Positions 16,654 through 25,992 of a stretch of DNA of 64,000 bases are shown piece after piece. The stretch comes from Rhizobium mesoamericanum STM3625 (GTDB lineage Bacteria > Pseudomonadota > Alphaproteobacteria > Rhizobiales > Rhizobiaceae). Under the pieces are notes generated by a model, which worked only from the letters and a program-made list of their open reading frames with translations, searched no databases and was not told the origin of the DNA. The stretch covers positions 3,408,493-3,472,492 of the forward strand of contig NZ_HF536772.1 in assembly GCF_000312665.1 (NCBI RefSeq). The letters run 5' to 3'. Every line of letters starts with the position of its first letter. Position 1 is the first letter of the stretch. The translations under genes and the position numbers were made by a program.

Positions 16654-17964
16654 ATGAGCAGCATTTCCATGGACGAGGTACTGGATCGCGCCGGTATCGG
16701 TGCCTTTCAGCGGCGCCTGATCGGCATCTTCGGTCTTGTCTGGGCGGCCGATGCCATGCAAGTCCTCGCCGTCGGCTTTACAGCGGCTTCGATCGCCGCA
16801 ACGTTCGGATTGACGCTTCCACAGGCCTTGCAGACCGGCACGCTGTTCTTTCTCGGCATGCTCATCGGTGCTGTCGCCTTTGGACGCCTGGCCGACAGGG
16901 TCGGGCGGCGTCGGGTCCTGATCGCCACCGTTGCCTGCGATGCGCTTTTTGGCACTCTATCGATCTTCGCTCCCAGCTTTGCCGGCCTGCTCGTGCTGCG
17001 TTTCCTGACGGGCGCAGCGGTCGGCGGTACGTTGCCTGTCGACTATGCAATGATGGCCGAGTTCCTGCCCGCCAAGAGCCGTGGCCGCTGGTTGGTGGCA
17101 TTGGAAGGCTTCTGGGCGATTGGAACACTTGTTGTCGCACTGGCCGCCTGGGCCGCGAGTGTTGCCGGGGTAGCCGACACCTGGCGCTACATTTTCGCCG
17201 TCACCGCGGTGCCGGCGCTGGTGGGCCTGACGCTGCGCTTCTTCGTTCCTGAATCACCGCTCTTCCTGCTGCGGAGCGGGCGGGCCGGCGAGGCCAAGGT
17301 GATCGTCAATCGGATGCTGGCGCTGCACCGGAAAACACCCCTCCTGCCCGAAGATCAGATCGTCGCGTCGCCGCAAGTGGTTGAGGGCCTGTTTTCCAAC
17401 GAACTCCGCCGCCGCAGCGTGCTGATCCTGACGATCTGGTTCCTTGTTTCGGTTTCCTATTACGGCGTCTTCACATGGATGCCGGCGAAGCTCGCAGGCG
17501 ATGGATTCGGCTTCGTGCGCGGATACGGTTTTTTGGTCTTCGTCGCACTGGCCCAGATCCCGGGGTACGTCCTTGCCGCCTACGGGGTCGAGGCGTTTGG
17601 GCGCAGGCCGACTCTGATCGGTTTTTGCCTCCTGTCTGCACTTGGCTGCCTCCTCTTCGTCATCTCTCCTGACGACATGCTGGTAGGCGCGTCTCTGCTG
17701 GTCATGAGTTTTGCACTGCTCGGGACGTGGGGCGCGCTCTATGCCTACACGCCGGAACTCTATCCAACGGCCTCGCGGGCAACGGGCATGGGCGCCGCTG
17801 GGGCGATGGCCCGGCTTGGGGGACTGCTTGCTCCATCCTTAATGGCGTTCATCGTCTCGGGTGGATTCGGTCTGGCGGTCGGCCTGTTTGCGGGCCTGCT
17901 GATCGTGGCGGCCCTGGCGGCAACGGCGATCGATACCGAAACACGCCAAACGGCACTCAGCTAG
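16654..17964 (+). CDS. Major facilitator superfamily transporter (sugar/aromatic-acid porter type)
   Basis: A 436-residue, 12-helix secondary transporter. The MFS signature GRLADRVGRRRVL lies between TM2 and TM3, a GTLPVDYAMMAEFLP block corresponds to TM4, and PESPLFLLRSGR at the end of TM6 is the sugar-porter/SV2-like motif. The C-terminal half has YTPELYPTASRATGMG, also family-typical. GGCGGAG lies just before the ATG. Its last eight bases overlap, tail to tail, the stop of the GNAT gene on the other strand. Substrate is unassigned; aromatic acids, sugars and metabolite-like compounds are all possible. Confidence 0.83.
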   Translation: MSSISMDEVLDRAGIGAFQRRLIGIFGLVWAADAMQVLAVGFTAASIAATFGLTLPQALQTGTLFFLGMLIGAVAFGRLADRVGRRRVLIATVACDALFGTLSIFAPSFAGLLVLRFLTGAAVGGTLPVDYAMMAEFLPAKSRGRWLVALEGFWAIGTLVVALAAWAASVAGVADTWRYIFAVTAVPALVGLTLRFFVPESPLFLLRSGRAGEAKVIVNRMLALHRKTPLLPEDQIVASPQVVEGLFSNELRRRSVLILTIWFLVSVSYYGVFTWMPAKLAGDGFGFVRGYGFLVFVALAQIPGYVLAAYGVEAFGRRPTLIGFCLLSALGCLLFVISPDDMLVGASLLVMSFALLGTWGALYAYTPELYPTASRATGMGAAGAMARLGGLLAPSLMAFIVSGGFGLAVGLFAGLLIVAALAATAIDTETRQTALS

Positions 17965-18385
17965 TCTCTGGAAGCGGCTTGCGCAGAAAGGTGCGGGTAC
18001 GACCTTTCGGAAACTCCGGCAATTCACCGAATATCTCGTAGCCTTGCCGCTGATACGCCCGTAGTGCTTGCGGATTGAAGGTATCAATCCACGCCCCGTG
18101 GCAGCCGCGTGCCGCTGCTTCCGCTTCCGCCAGAGCAAGGATCTTGCCGGCCATGCCCTTGCCGCGTTCGGCGTCGGGAATGTACAGCAACTGGGTGAAC
18201 AGCCAGCCCCAGGCGGTATAGCCGGACAGGCCACCGGAGACGTTGCCATCGGTGTCCCGGATGAGGACCGCAAGCGGTTGGCGTTCGGCAGGGCCGACGT
18301 CATAAACGTTGAAGGCTGACAGCGCGTCGCCGATCCTGCTGAGATCGTCGGCGGCAGGCGAGCCGGTCACTTCCAACGCGGCCAT
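17957..18385 (-). CDS. GNAT N-acetyltransferase, last gene of the MoxR operon
   Basis: A 142-residue GNAT protein. The acetyl-CoA motif IPDAERGKGMAGKILALAEAEA sits near residue 70 and is followed by the GAWIDTFNPQALRAYQRQGYEIFG segment common to family members. It starts three bases after the stop codon of the COG5426-like gene, so it belongs to the end of that operon. It overlaps the MFS gene by eight bases in convergent orientation. Whether it acetylates an operon partner or is a passenger cannot be told from sequence. Confidence 0.78.
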   Translation of the reverse strand: MAALEVTGSPAADDLSRIGDALSAFNVYDVGPAERQPLAVLIRDTDGNVSGGLSGYTAWGWLFTQLLYIPDAERGKGMAGKILALAEAEAAARGCHGAWIDTFNPQALRAYQRQGYEIFGELPEFPKGRTRTFLRKPLPETS

Positions 18386-18388
18386 GTG

Positions 18389-20458
18389 CTAATGCCCTTC
18401 GCGCCACCACATGGCGCCAAAGGCGAGCAGCAGGATGCCGACGCCGGCGAAGCCGGCAAACAGCGGCAGGGTGTTGATGCCCTTCAGCACCGTTTCGTTG
18501 GTGAGGTGGATCTGCATGCGTTCGTCGTCGGCCACGCGAATCTGGCCTCGAACCGGCAGGATCGGCGGAATGCTGATTGTGCCACTTGCATCGGACAACC
18601 GGGCGATGAGGCCCTTGGTCTTGTCGGCGATCGGCTTCAGCGCTTCGCTCGTCGAGATCATTGCCTTGAATTCAGGAGCATCGACCGCGCCTACATGTGC
18701 GAGCGTCGTCATGTTGCCATTTCGGATTTCGAAAAGGCCGATCTCATCCATCTTCCTCTCGGCCTTAAAAAGGCCGGGCTCGGCCTGCGCCAGGGGAAGG
18801 GTTTCGGTCCTTCCGGACGGGTAGCGGACCGTTGCGTTGCCTGGGTCGGCGCCAATGGTCTGGCGCGTGATCTCCAGCGTGCGACCGGATGCCCGGGCCG
18901 TGAGGGCCTCTTCCTCAAGCGCCGGTTCCTTCATCAGCCAGTGGGCGACGCGACGATAGAGCGACGCATGCGGACCGCCCCCCTCGAAGCCGCGAGCCCA
19001 CAGCCAGCCTTGATCGGAGAGCAGCATCGCAACGCGGCCCTGTCCGGCGCGATTGAGAACGAGGAGCGGATGGTTGTCGGCACCGACCATCACTGTCTGT
19101 CCCTGTGGCGGCTCGACATCGACACTGCGGAACCAGCGGCCCCAATGTGGCGGTTCGTCAACAGAACCATCTAGGCCGCGGGTAACCGGGTGCTTGCGAC
19201 CTTCCTCCGAAAGCCTCGGGTAGAAGGCCTTCTCGATCATCTGCCCGGTCGGAGCGGCCGGCAGTACCGACGACAACGGCGTCAGCGCAATGGAATCCTG
19301 GCCGGCATGTTCAGGACCGGCGGCAATCAGCAGGGCGCCGCCATTTTCCACATATTGGGCGATATAGTCGTAGTAGAGGATCGGCAGCACACCACGATGC
19401 TGGTAGCGGTCGAAGATGATCAGGTCGAAGTCCTTGATCTTGTCGACGAACAACTCACGCGTGGGGAAGGCGATCAGCGACAACTCGTTGATCGGCGTGC
19501 CGTCCTGCTTTTCGGGCGGGCGCAGGATTGTGAAGTGGACCAGATCCACTGACGCATCCGACTTGAGTAGGTTGCGCCACGCACGCTCACCGGCATGCGG
19601 CTCGCCGGAGACAAGCAGGACGCGCAGATTTTCGCGAATGCCGTCGATCAAATGGACTGCCCGATTGTTGGCGTCTGTGACTTCGCCCTGGAGGTTGGCG
19701 ACCGAAAATTCGAGGACGTTGCTGCCGCCGCGCTCGACCTTGAAAGAAAACGGCGTATCGCGGCCGGGCGTTGCCTGGAGTGTAGCGATTTCGTTGCCGT
19801 TGAGTTTCACTGTGACGTTTGCCGTGCCGCCGGGGCTCGGCCCATCGTCGAAGACCCGCAGCATCAGCTGCTGCTCCTCGTTGACGATCCCGAAGCGTGG
19901 AGCTTTGACAACTTCGATGCGGCGGTCGAATTCGTTGGCTTTGCCGGTGATCAGGCCGTGGATCGGCGCATCGAAGCCGAGTGCCTGATTGACGCCGGGA
20001 ACGTCGTGGATTTCGCCGTCCGTCAGCATGATCGCGCCGCCGATACGCGCAGGCGGCACGTCTGCGACAGCCGCGGAGAGCGTATTGAACAGCCGCGTCG
20101 ACGGGGCGTCGGAACCTTCCGGTTCCGTCGCGTCGACGTAGCGTGGTTCGATGCCGGGCAAGCGAGAGAGGCGATCCTTCAACTGCGCCAGGGCATCGTC
20201 GGTCATCTTGATGCGCTCGGGCGTCTGCTGGCTCTGGCTGCGGTCTACGATGACGGGTACGACGGTCGACAGTTGCTCGCGGTCTTCCTGCAGCAAGAGT
20301 GGGTTGGCGAGGGCGGCCAGCAAAGCAAGGGCTGCAATCGAACGGATCCAGGCGCCACGCACGCGGCGCAAGATTGAAAAGGCTGCGGTGACCAGGACGA
20401 TGATCGCAAGACCTGCGAGGAGCGGCCAAGGAATGAAGGGAGAGAAATCAACCGTCAT
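18389..20458 (-). CDS. COG5426-like membrane protein with a glutamine-amidotransferase-like domain
   Basis: A 689-residue protein with two N-terminal membrane helices (about 12-30 and 38-55), one near the C-terminus (LPLFAGFAGVGILLLAFGAMWW), and a long domain between them. It has a vWA-like opening (VVPVIVDRSQSQQ, IMLTDGEIHDVPG) and a class-I-glutamine-amidotransferase-like core (DLIIFDRYQHRG, GGALLIAAGPEHAG). It is the fourth gene of the MoxR-DUF58-DUF4159 operon, two bases after its neighbour. Such proteins are thought to form a membrane-associated complex with the MoxR ATPase, but the activity is unknown. Confidence 0.72.
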   Translation of the reverse strand: MTVDFSPFIPWPLLAGLAIIVLVTAAFSILRRVRGAWIRSIAALALLAALANPLLLQEDREQLSTVVPVIVDRSQSQQTPERIKMTDDALAQLKDRLSRLPGIEPRYVDATEPEGSDAPSTRLFNTLSAAVADVPPARIGGAIMLTDGEIHDVPGVNQALGFDAPIHGLITGKANEFDRRIEVVKAPRFGIVNEEQQLMLRVFDDGPSPGGTANVTVKLNGNEIATLQATPGRDTPFSFKVERGGSNVLEFSVANLQGEVTDANNRAVHLIDGIRENLRVLLVSGEPHAGERAWRNLLKSDASVDLVHFTILRPPEKQDGTPINELSLIAFPTRELFVDKIKDFDLIIFDRYQHRGVLPILYYDYIAQYVENGGALLIAAGPEHAGQDSIALTPLSSVLPAAPTGQMIEKAFYPRLSEEGRKHPVTRGLDGSVDEPPHWGRWFRSVDVEPPQGQTVMVGADNHPLLVLNRAGQGRVAMLLSDQGWLWARGFEGGGPHASLYRRVAHWLMKEPALEEEALTARASGRTLEITRQTIGADPGNATVRYPSGRTETLPLAQAEPGLFKAERKMDEIGLFEIRNGNMTTLAHVGAVDAPEFKAMISTSEALKPIADKTKGLIARLSDASGTISIPPILPVRGQIRVADDERMQIHLTNETVLKGINTLPLFAGFAGVGILLLAFGAMWWREGH

Positions 20459-20459
20459 G

Positions 20460-23273
20460 TCACTGTCCCAACCGTTCCAGGAGGGCGGGAACGTGGACCT
20501 GATCGGTCTTGTAGTTGCCGGTTAGCATGTACATCATGATGTTGACGCCGCTGCGGTAGGCATATTCGCGCTGGGTTTCGTCTGGCGGAACCGTCGGCAG
20601 CATGGGAACCCCGTTGTCATCGACCGCCCAGGCGCCGGCAAAGTCGTTGCCAGTGATGAGGATGGGGGAAACGCCGTCGGCCGTGGCTGCCGACTTGGCA
20701 TTCTCGGCGCGGTTTTCCTGGCGTGCTTCAATCCATAGCGGGCTACCCGTATAGCGGCCGGGGAAGCTCGAGAGCAGGTAGAACGATTTCGTCAATACAT
20801 GGTCCGACGGTACCGGCTCGAGCGGCGGAATATCGAGATTGGCGAGAATCTGCTGCAATCGTTCGCCGTTGGCGCTGACCGAGCCGCCATTGTTGTCCAG
20901 CGCGCTATACTGATCACGCGTATCGAAGAGCACCGTTCCGCCCGCCCGCATATAGGCATCGATCTTGTTGATCGCCGCCGCCGAGGGCATGGGCGCGCTC
21001 GCCGAGATTGGCCAATAAATGATCGGATAAAAGGAGAGCTCATCCTTCGTCGGATCCAGGCCGACAGGCGGAGACGGCTCCAATGTGGTGCGATAGGTCA
21101 GGAATTCGGTAAGGCCTTCCAGGCCTCGTTCGGATATCCGGTCGACGTCCTGTTCACCGGTGACGACATAGGCGAGGTGCGTGTTGTCGAGCCGCTGGAA
21201 AATCTGTTCGTCACCGGGTTTGGTATCATCGGCATACGATTTCTCCGGCTGCAGGAAGAAGGCCGCACTGACCGCCACCGCAACAAGAGCGGCTGCGCGC
21301 GCGCCAGTGCGCAGGCGTGAGAAGGCGCCGCTCATGAACATCACAATCAGGCTGTCGGCCAAAAGCAGCAGAAAGGCAATCAGGAACAGTGCGGGCTTTG
21401 CCGACCAGGTTTCGCCGCCGATCAATCCCTCGCGAACGACAGTGATGTCCGACACATCAAGCGGCTTCAGTTCAGCATTCTTCGGCAGCACGTTCAGCGC
21501 GGTAAATCCTTCTTCGGATCCGTAGAGGCCAGGCGGGTTATCAAAGCTGGCAATCGGCGTGACTTTCGCATTGGGGATCAATGGGCGTGCTGTACCGGTT
21601 TCGGTGGTCAGGGCGCCCTTGGCAGTCAACAACCGGAAAGGCGGCAATGCCTCTGCGGTTGACGCGCCCCCGGCTTCGGCGGTAACGCCGCCGGAACGTG
21701 ACAATTGCACAAGGCGACGCAGCATCTCCACGAAATTGCCCGAAATCGGCAGGTCGGACCACGTTGCCTCCGCGCTGACATGGAACAGGACAATTCTGCC
21801 AGCGTTGATCGGCTTCGTTGTGACGAGCGGCGTCCCATCGGCAAGGCTCGCCCAGGTGCGTTCGGCGAGATCCGGGGTTGGCTCGGCGAGAACCTGACGT
21901 TTGACCGTAATATCCGTTGGCTTCGCCATTCCGGCAAATGGGCCGAATGCGGGAAACTCGGCAAGAGGTTGCGGTTCGACCCAGGACATCGCGCCGCCGA
22001 GGGCGCGCTCGCCCTGGCGCAAGGTGACAGGCACCAGCGGGTCGTCGGCGGGAGCGGCGGCAAGGCGCGGCCCTGCGAAGCGGACCAAGGTTCCACCATT
22101 GGCGATCCAGCGCTGTAGCGGGTCGTAGGTTTGCTGGGGAAGGCGGCCGATATCAGCCATGATAATGACGGAAGGATTCTGCGACAGAAGATCCGGGATC
22201 GAGGTCGCGAGATCTGGCGAGTTCGGTTCGATCAAATCGGCATAAGGCTGCAGCGCGCGCTGGATGTAATAGAGCGGCGAAAGCAGTGGCTGGAACGTAT
22301 CGCTGACTTCGCCCGAAAGCAGGACGACGCGGCGACGCTTGAAACCGTCGTCGAGCAAGTGCACAGCGCCTGCCGTGGCGTGGTTGTCGATACTGACGCG
22401 CGCGAAATCATTGCGCATTTCAAATGGTGCAGTGATCGATCCGGTCGCGATGCTTTGACCCGGTTGGAAATCGATCGAGCCGGTCGCGATCGGGCGGCCC
22501 TGAGTATCTTGCGCAGTGATGGGGCGCGAGGCGGCGCTAGCGCTATCAAGGCGGGTGGCGGTGACGGTCATCGCATCCGCGGTATTGCTTGCCGACGTGA
22601 TCGCGATCGTCTCAGCCGCCTCGCCGCTGATCATACGAAGTTGAGCCGGGGAGAGAAGAGAAAGCTGGCGCACGGTTGCGTCGTTGTCAATTGCGGCGGC
22701 GCCATCGGTCAGGAAGGCGAGAGTGCCAGGACGGACGCCGTTCAGTGCGGCGCGGAGCGCTTCAAGAGCGCGATGGCGATCGGGCACAAGCGGTTTTGGC
22801 TCTGCGGCACGCAGCTTGTCACGGGCGGCGGCTGCGGTTCCCGGGACTGCATCGTTGGTCGGGTCGGCAGTGAAGGCGATCGCAACCGGCGCACCCGCGG
22901 CTTCAGCGTCGTCAATCAGCGCGTCGGCCGTCTTCACGCGGCGATCCCAATCGGGCGACGTCGCCCAGCCGTTGTCAACAAAGAGCACGAGGGGGCCGCC
23001 GGAAGCAATTGAATTGGTGCGCGGATTGAAGACGGGATCGGCGATCGCCAGAATGACGATGGCGGCAAGCATCATGCGCAGCAGCGTCAGCCACCAGGGG
23101 CTCTGGGCAGGGGTTTCTTCCCGCTTTAAGACCGTTGCGAGAATTTTCAGCGGCGGGAAGACTTCCGTCTTCGGGCGCGGCGGCGTCAACCGCAGCAGCC
23201 ACCAGATGATCGGTAGCGCCACGAGGGCGCCGAGGATTGCGGGGTAGGCGAAGGCGAAGGGGAGCGCGCTCAT
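20460..23273 (-). CDS. BatA-like / DUF4159 domain-containing membrane protein
   Basis: A 937-residue protein. It opens with a BatA-type N-terminus (FAYPAILGALVALPIIWWLLRL, then a proline/lysine-rich link and a second helix near 60-80), then a von Willebrand-like region (VLFVDNGWATSPDWDRR, TLAFLTDGAAAID). A membrane-segment pair lies at about 630-670. The C-terminal 220 residues (DNTHLAYVVTGEQDVD, YPIIYWPISASAPMPS) match DUF4159. The ATG overlaps the DUF58 stop by four bases (ATGA). Third gene of the MoxR operon and a likely structural member of the same membrane assembly. Confidence 0.8.
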   Translation of the reverse strand: MSALPFAFAYPAILGALVALPIIWWLLRLTPPRPKTEVFPPLKILATVLKREETPAQSPWWLTLLRMMLAAIVILAIADPVFNPRTNSIASGGPLVLFVDNGWATSPDWDRRVKTADALIDDAEAAGAPVAIAFTADPTNDAVPGTAAAARDKLRAAEPKPLVPDRHRALEALRAALNGVRPGTLAFLTDGAAAIDNDATVRQLSLLSPAQLRMISGEAAETIAITSASNTADAMTVTATRLDSASAASRPITAQDTQGRPIATGSIDFQPGQSIATGSITAPFEMRNDFARVSIDNHATAGAVHLLDDGFKRRRVVLLSGEVSDTFQPLLSPLYYIQRALQPYADLIEPNSPDLATSIPDLLSQNPSVIIMADIGRLPQQTYDPLQRWIANGGTLVRFAGPRLAAAPADDPLVPVTLRQGERALGGAMSWVEPQPLAEFPAFGPFAGMAKPTDITVKRQVLAEPTPDLAERTWASLADGTPLVTTKPINAGRIVLFHVSAEATWSDLPISGNFVEMLRRLVQLSRSGGVTAEAGGASTAEALPPFRLLTAKGALTTETGTARPLIPNAKVTPIASFDNPPGLYGSEEGFTALNVLPKNAELKPLDVSDITVVREGLIGGETWSAKPALFLIAFLLLLADSLIVMFMSGAFSRLRTGARAAALVAVAVSAAFFLQPEKSYADDTKPGDEQIFQRLDNTHLAYVVTGEQDVDRISERGLEGLTEFLTYRTTLEPSPPVGLDPTKDELSFYPIIYWPISASAPMPSAAAINKIDAYMRAGGTVLFDTRDQYSALDNNGGSVSANGERLQQILANLDIPPLEPVPSDHVLTKSFYLLSSFPGRYTGSPLWIEARQENRAENAKSAATADGVSPILITGNDFAGAWAVDDNGVPMLPTVPPDETQREYAYRSGVNIMMYMLTGNYKTDQVHVPALLERLGQ

Positions 23274-24190
23274 GGGTGCCCTCCATGCGCAGCCGTGGCC
23301 GGCATGCCCGAAAGATACATGTGGACGGCGACCAGTGCTTCGGAGGCGAGATGGTCGGTGCGATGACTGACAAAGGTCCAGCCCATGTGGCGCAGCGCCT
23401 GGCCGAGATCGTCCCTGCGGCTGAGATAGGCACGCGTGTAGGCTTCGCGAACATGTTCGGCGCGGCCCGATGTCAGTTTCGAACCGGTTTCAGGATCAGT
23501 GAATTCTGTGCGGCCATCATAGGGGAAGAGCTCCTCGGCCGGATCGGCGATTTCGATCACGTGGCCTCGCAGCCCGCGCCGGGCCAAGGGACCGATCCGC
23601 GTCATGACCGCCGCCGCGTCGTCGAGAAAATCGCCGATCAGCACCAGCTCGCTCCAGCCGCGGATCATGGTTGTATCCGGCAGCCCCCCGCTCAGCGGCG
23701 CATGCATCAATGCCGTTGCAAGCCGCTCGGCCGCGTTGCGCGCGGCGATCGGCTCCATCACGCCGGGACATCCGATGCGTTCGCCCGAGCGTGCCAGAAT
23801 TTCGGCAAGCGCCAACATGATGACAAGCGCGCGGCCTTCCTTGGACGCGTTTCCATAGTTCGATTTGTACATCATCGAGGCAGACATGTCGGCCCAGAGC
23901 CAGATCGTGTGCGCTGCCTCCCACTCGCGGTCCTTGATATAGGTATGGTCATCGCGTGCCGAACGACGCCAATCGATGCGGGATAGACTCTCGCCCTCGG
24001 TATAGGGGCGGAACTGCCAGAAGTTCTCGCCGATACCGCGCTTGCGGCGACCGTGCCAGCCGGCGATCACAGTGTTCGCGATCCGCTTGGCCTCGACCAG
24101 ACAATCAGGCACAAGGCTCGCCCGCTGCCTTGCGCGAGCGAGCGCATCGCTGCCCGAGGTCGGATTGACGATCTGTCCGATGGGTGCCAC
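23270..24190 (-). CDS. DUF58 domain-containing protein
   Basis: A 306-residue soluble protein of the DUF58 (YeaD-like) family. The signature GENFWQFRPYTEGESLSRIDWRRSAR is seen at about residues 54-80, including the conserved DWR, and a vWA-like fold follows (LWADMSASM, ALVIMLALAEIL). In MoxR operons DUF58 proteins are the usual second partner and are thought to be acted on by the ATPase. It starts 12 bases after moxR and ends in the ATGA overlap with the DUF4159 gene. Confidence 0.88.
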   Translation of the reverse strand: MAPIGQIVNPTSGSDALARARQRASLVPDCLVEAKRIANTVIAGWHGRRKRGIGENFWQFRPYTEGESLSRIDWRRSARDDHTYIKDREWEAAHTIWLWADMSASMMYKSNYGNASKEGRALVIMLALAEILARSGERIGCPGVMEPIAARNAAERLATALMHAPLSGGLPDTTMIRGWSELVLIGDFLDDAAAVMTRIGPLARRGLRGHVIEIADPAEELFPYDGRTEFTDPETGSKLTSGRAEHVREAYTRAYLSRRDDLGQALRHMGWTFVSHRTDHLASEALVAVHMYLSGMPATAAHGGHP

Positions 24191-24202
24191 GCAGACGCTT
24201 CC

Positions 24203-25213
24203 TTATCCCTTGGCCTGCTTGACCAGCCCTTCAATGACATCGCGAACCGACATGCCTTCCGCGCGGGCCGCAAAAGTCAGTGCCATGCGATGCTGCAGCA
24301 CCGGTTCCGCAAGCGCATGAACGTCATCGATAGACGGCGCCAGACGGCCCTCGTAAAGGGCGCGGGCGCGGGCGCAGAGCATCATCGCCTGACCGGCCCG
24401 GGGGCCGGGACCCCAGGCGACGTTCTTGTCGGTCGCAGCGTTTCCTTGACCGGGCCGGGCAGAGCGGACAAGCGCGAGGATGGCATCGACGACCTTGTCG
24501 CTCACCGGCATCTGGCGGATCAGCGTTTGGATCTCGACGAGGCGCTCGGCATTCAGGGTCGCTTGCGGTTTCGTTTCGCTGACGCCCGTCGTCTCCAGCA
24601 GGATCTGCCGCTCGGCCGCAAGCTCGGGATAGTGGACGTCGACCTGGAGGAGGAAGCGATCGAGCTGGGCTTCCGGCAAAGGATAGGTACCCTCCTGTTC
24701 CAGGGGGTTTTGAGTGGCCAGGACGTGGAAGGGCGCCGGCAAGTCGTAGCGGTGCCCAGCCACGGTGATGTGGTATTCCTGCATTGACTGCAGCAGTGCC
24801 GATTGCGTGCGCGGCGACGCGCGGTTGATTTCGTCGGCCATCAGAAGCTGGGCAAACACCGGACCCTTGACGAAACGGAAGGAGCGACGTCCACTGTCAT
24901 CCTGGTCCATCACTTCCGACCCCAGAATGTCGGAGGGCATCAGATCCGGCGTGAACTGGATACGGTTTGAGGCGAGGCCGAGCACTTCGCCGAGCGTGGT
25001 GACAAGCTTCGTCTTGGCGAGACCCGGGACGCCCATCAGCAGGGCATGGCCGCCTGACAGAACCGCGAGGAGAGTGTTCTCCACGACGCTTTCCTGGCCA
25101 AAGATAACCTTCGAGACTTCGCCCCGAACGGCGGCAATATCTGCAAGGGCCTTCTCGGCCGCGGCGATGATCGCCTTTTCATCGAGTGGGGCTTCGGTCT
25201 TCATCATACCCAT
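24203..25213 (-). CDS. MoxR-family AAA ATPase
   Basis: A 336-residue AAA+ chaperone-like ATPase, first gene of the five-gene operon running to 17957. Walker A is GVPGLAKTKL near residue 77, Walker B is LLMADEINRAS near 138, and the sensor and AAA-lid region follow (NPLEQEGTYPLPEAQLDRF). GGAG lies seven bases before the ATG. MoxR proteins of this subfamily associate with vWA-domain and DUF58 proteins and are implicated in maturation of complexes or envelope stress tolerance in other bacteria. It is divergent from the DUF1285 operon; the 155-base gap presumably holds both promoters. Confidence 0.93.
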   Translation of the reverse strand: MGMMKTEAPLDEKAIIAAAEKALADIAAVRGEVSKVIFGQESVVENTLLAVLSGGHALLMGVPGLAKTKLVTTLGEVLGLASNRIQFTPDLMPSDILGSEVMDQDDSGRRSFRFVKGPVFAQLLMADEINRASPRTQSALLQSMQEYHITVAGHRYDLPAPFHVLATQNPLEQEGTYPLPEAQLDRFLLQVDVHYPELAAERQILLETTGVSETKPQATLNAERLVEIQTLIRQMPVSDKVVDAILALVRSARPGQGNAATDKNVAWGPGPRAGQAMMLCARARALYEGRLAPSIDDVHALAEPVLQHRMALTFAARAEGMSVRDVIEGLVKQAKG

Positions 25214-25368
25214 AAGGCATCTCCAGCGGCTGACATCATTCGTCGCGAATCGTCGGACTTACACGCAAGCGTCATACCAGATAGAGTTATGGAGATGTTG
25301 CGGGCTGACAAGTTCGTTCCGAATGACTATCTCGCTTTCTGGAGTTAATGACAAACCGGGACAGAAGA

Positions 25369-25992
25369 ATGGCAGCCGAAGAGATCAAGGCGACAACGGA
25401 TGCGGCTGGTCTGGCTGCGCTGATCTCGCGCGCCGCCGGCGACGCCGGCGCCAGGGCCCGAGCTGTTGCGCCCGTCGACAAATGGAATCCGCCGTTCTGT
25501 GGCGATATCGACATGGAGATTCGGGCGGATGGCACGTGGTTTTACATGGGGACACCGATCGGCCGTGCGCCGCTTGTCAGGTTGTTTTCCACAGTCCTGC
25601 GCAAGGATGAGGATGGGAAAACCTACCTTGTGACACCTGCGGAAATGGTGGGGATCCGCGTTGCAGATGCGCCGTTCGTGGCCGTTGAAATGAACGCCGG
25701 TGAAAGGGACGGTGAGCCGCTGCTGACGTTTCGGACCAATGTCGGCGACGTGGTCGAGGCTGGGCCGGAGCATTCTCTTCGCTTTGTAATTCAAGGTGAA
25801 AACAGCGAGTTGAAACCCTATCTTCATGTGCGTGGGCGGCTGGAGGCACTGGTTTCGCGGCCCGTCCTTTACGAACTCGTTGAACGCGGCGAGCGCCTTA
25901 AAGTCGATGATAAGACGATGTTTTGTCTCCGCTCCGGCGGCGTGATATTTCCCATCATGCCGGCGGACGAACTGGATGCACTTTCCCGATGA
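25369..25992 (+). CDS. DUF1285 domain-containing protein
   Basis: A 207-residue protein matching DUF1285: PVDKWNPPFCGDIDMEI near the N-terminus, WFYMGTPIGRAPLVRLFSTVL, then DGKTYLVTPAEMVGIRVADAPF. The family has known structures but no assigned function. ATG 25369 fits relatives; an earlier ATG at 25348 is in frame. The stop overlaps the next gene's ATG (ATGA), so it is the first gene of a coupled DUF1285-Nudix-cca operon. This order is common in rhizobia, as far as I recall. It is divergent from moxR. Confidence 0.83.
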   Translation: MAAEEIKATTDAAGLAALISRAAGDAGARARAVAPVDKWNPPFCGDIDMEIRADGTWFYMGTPIGRAPLVRLFSTVLRKDEDGKTYLVTPAEMVGIRVADAPFVAVEMNAGERDGEPLLTFRTNVGDVVEAGPEHSLRFVIQGENSELKPYLHVRGRLEALVSRPVLYELVERGERLKVDDKTMFCLRSGGVIFPIMPADELDALSR

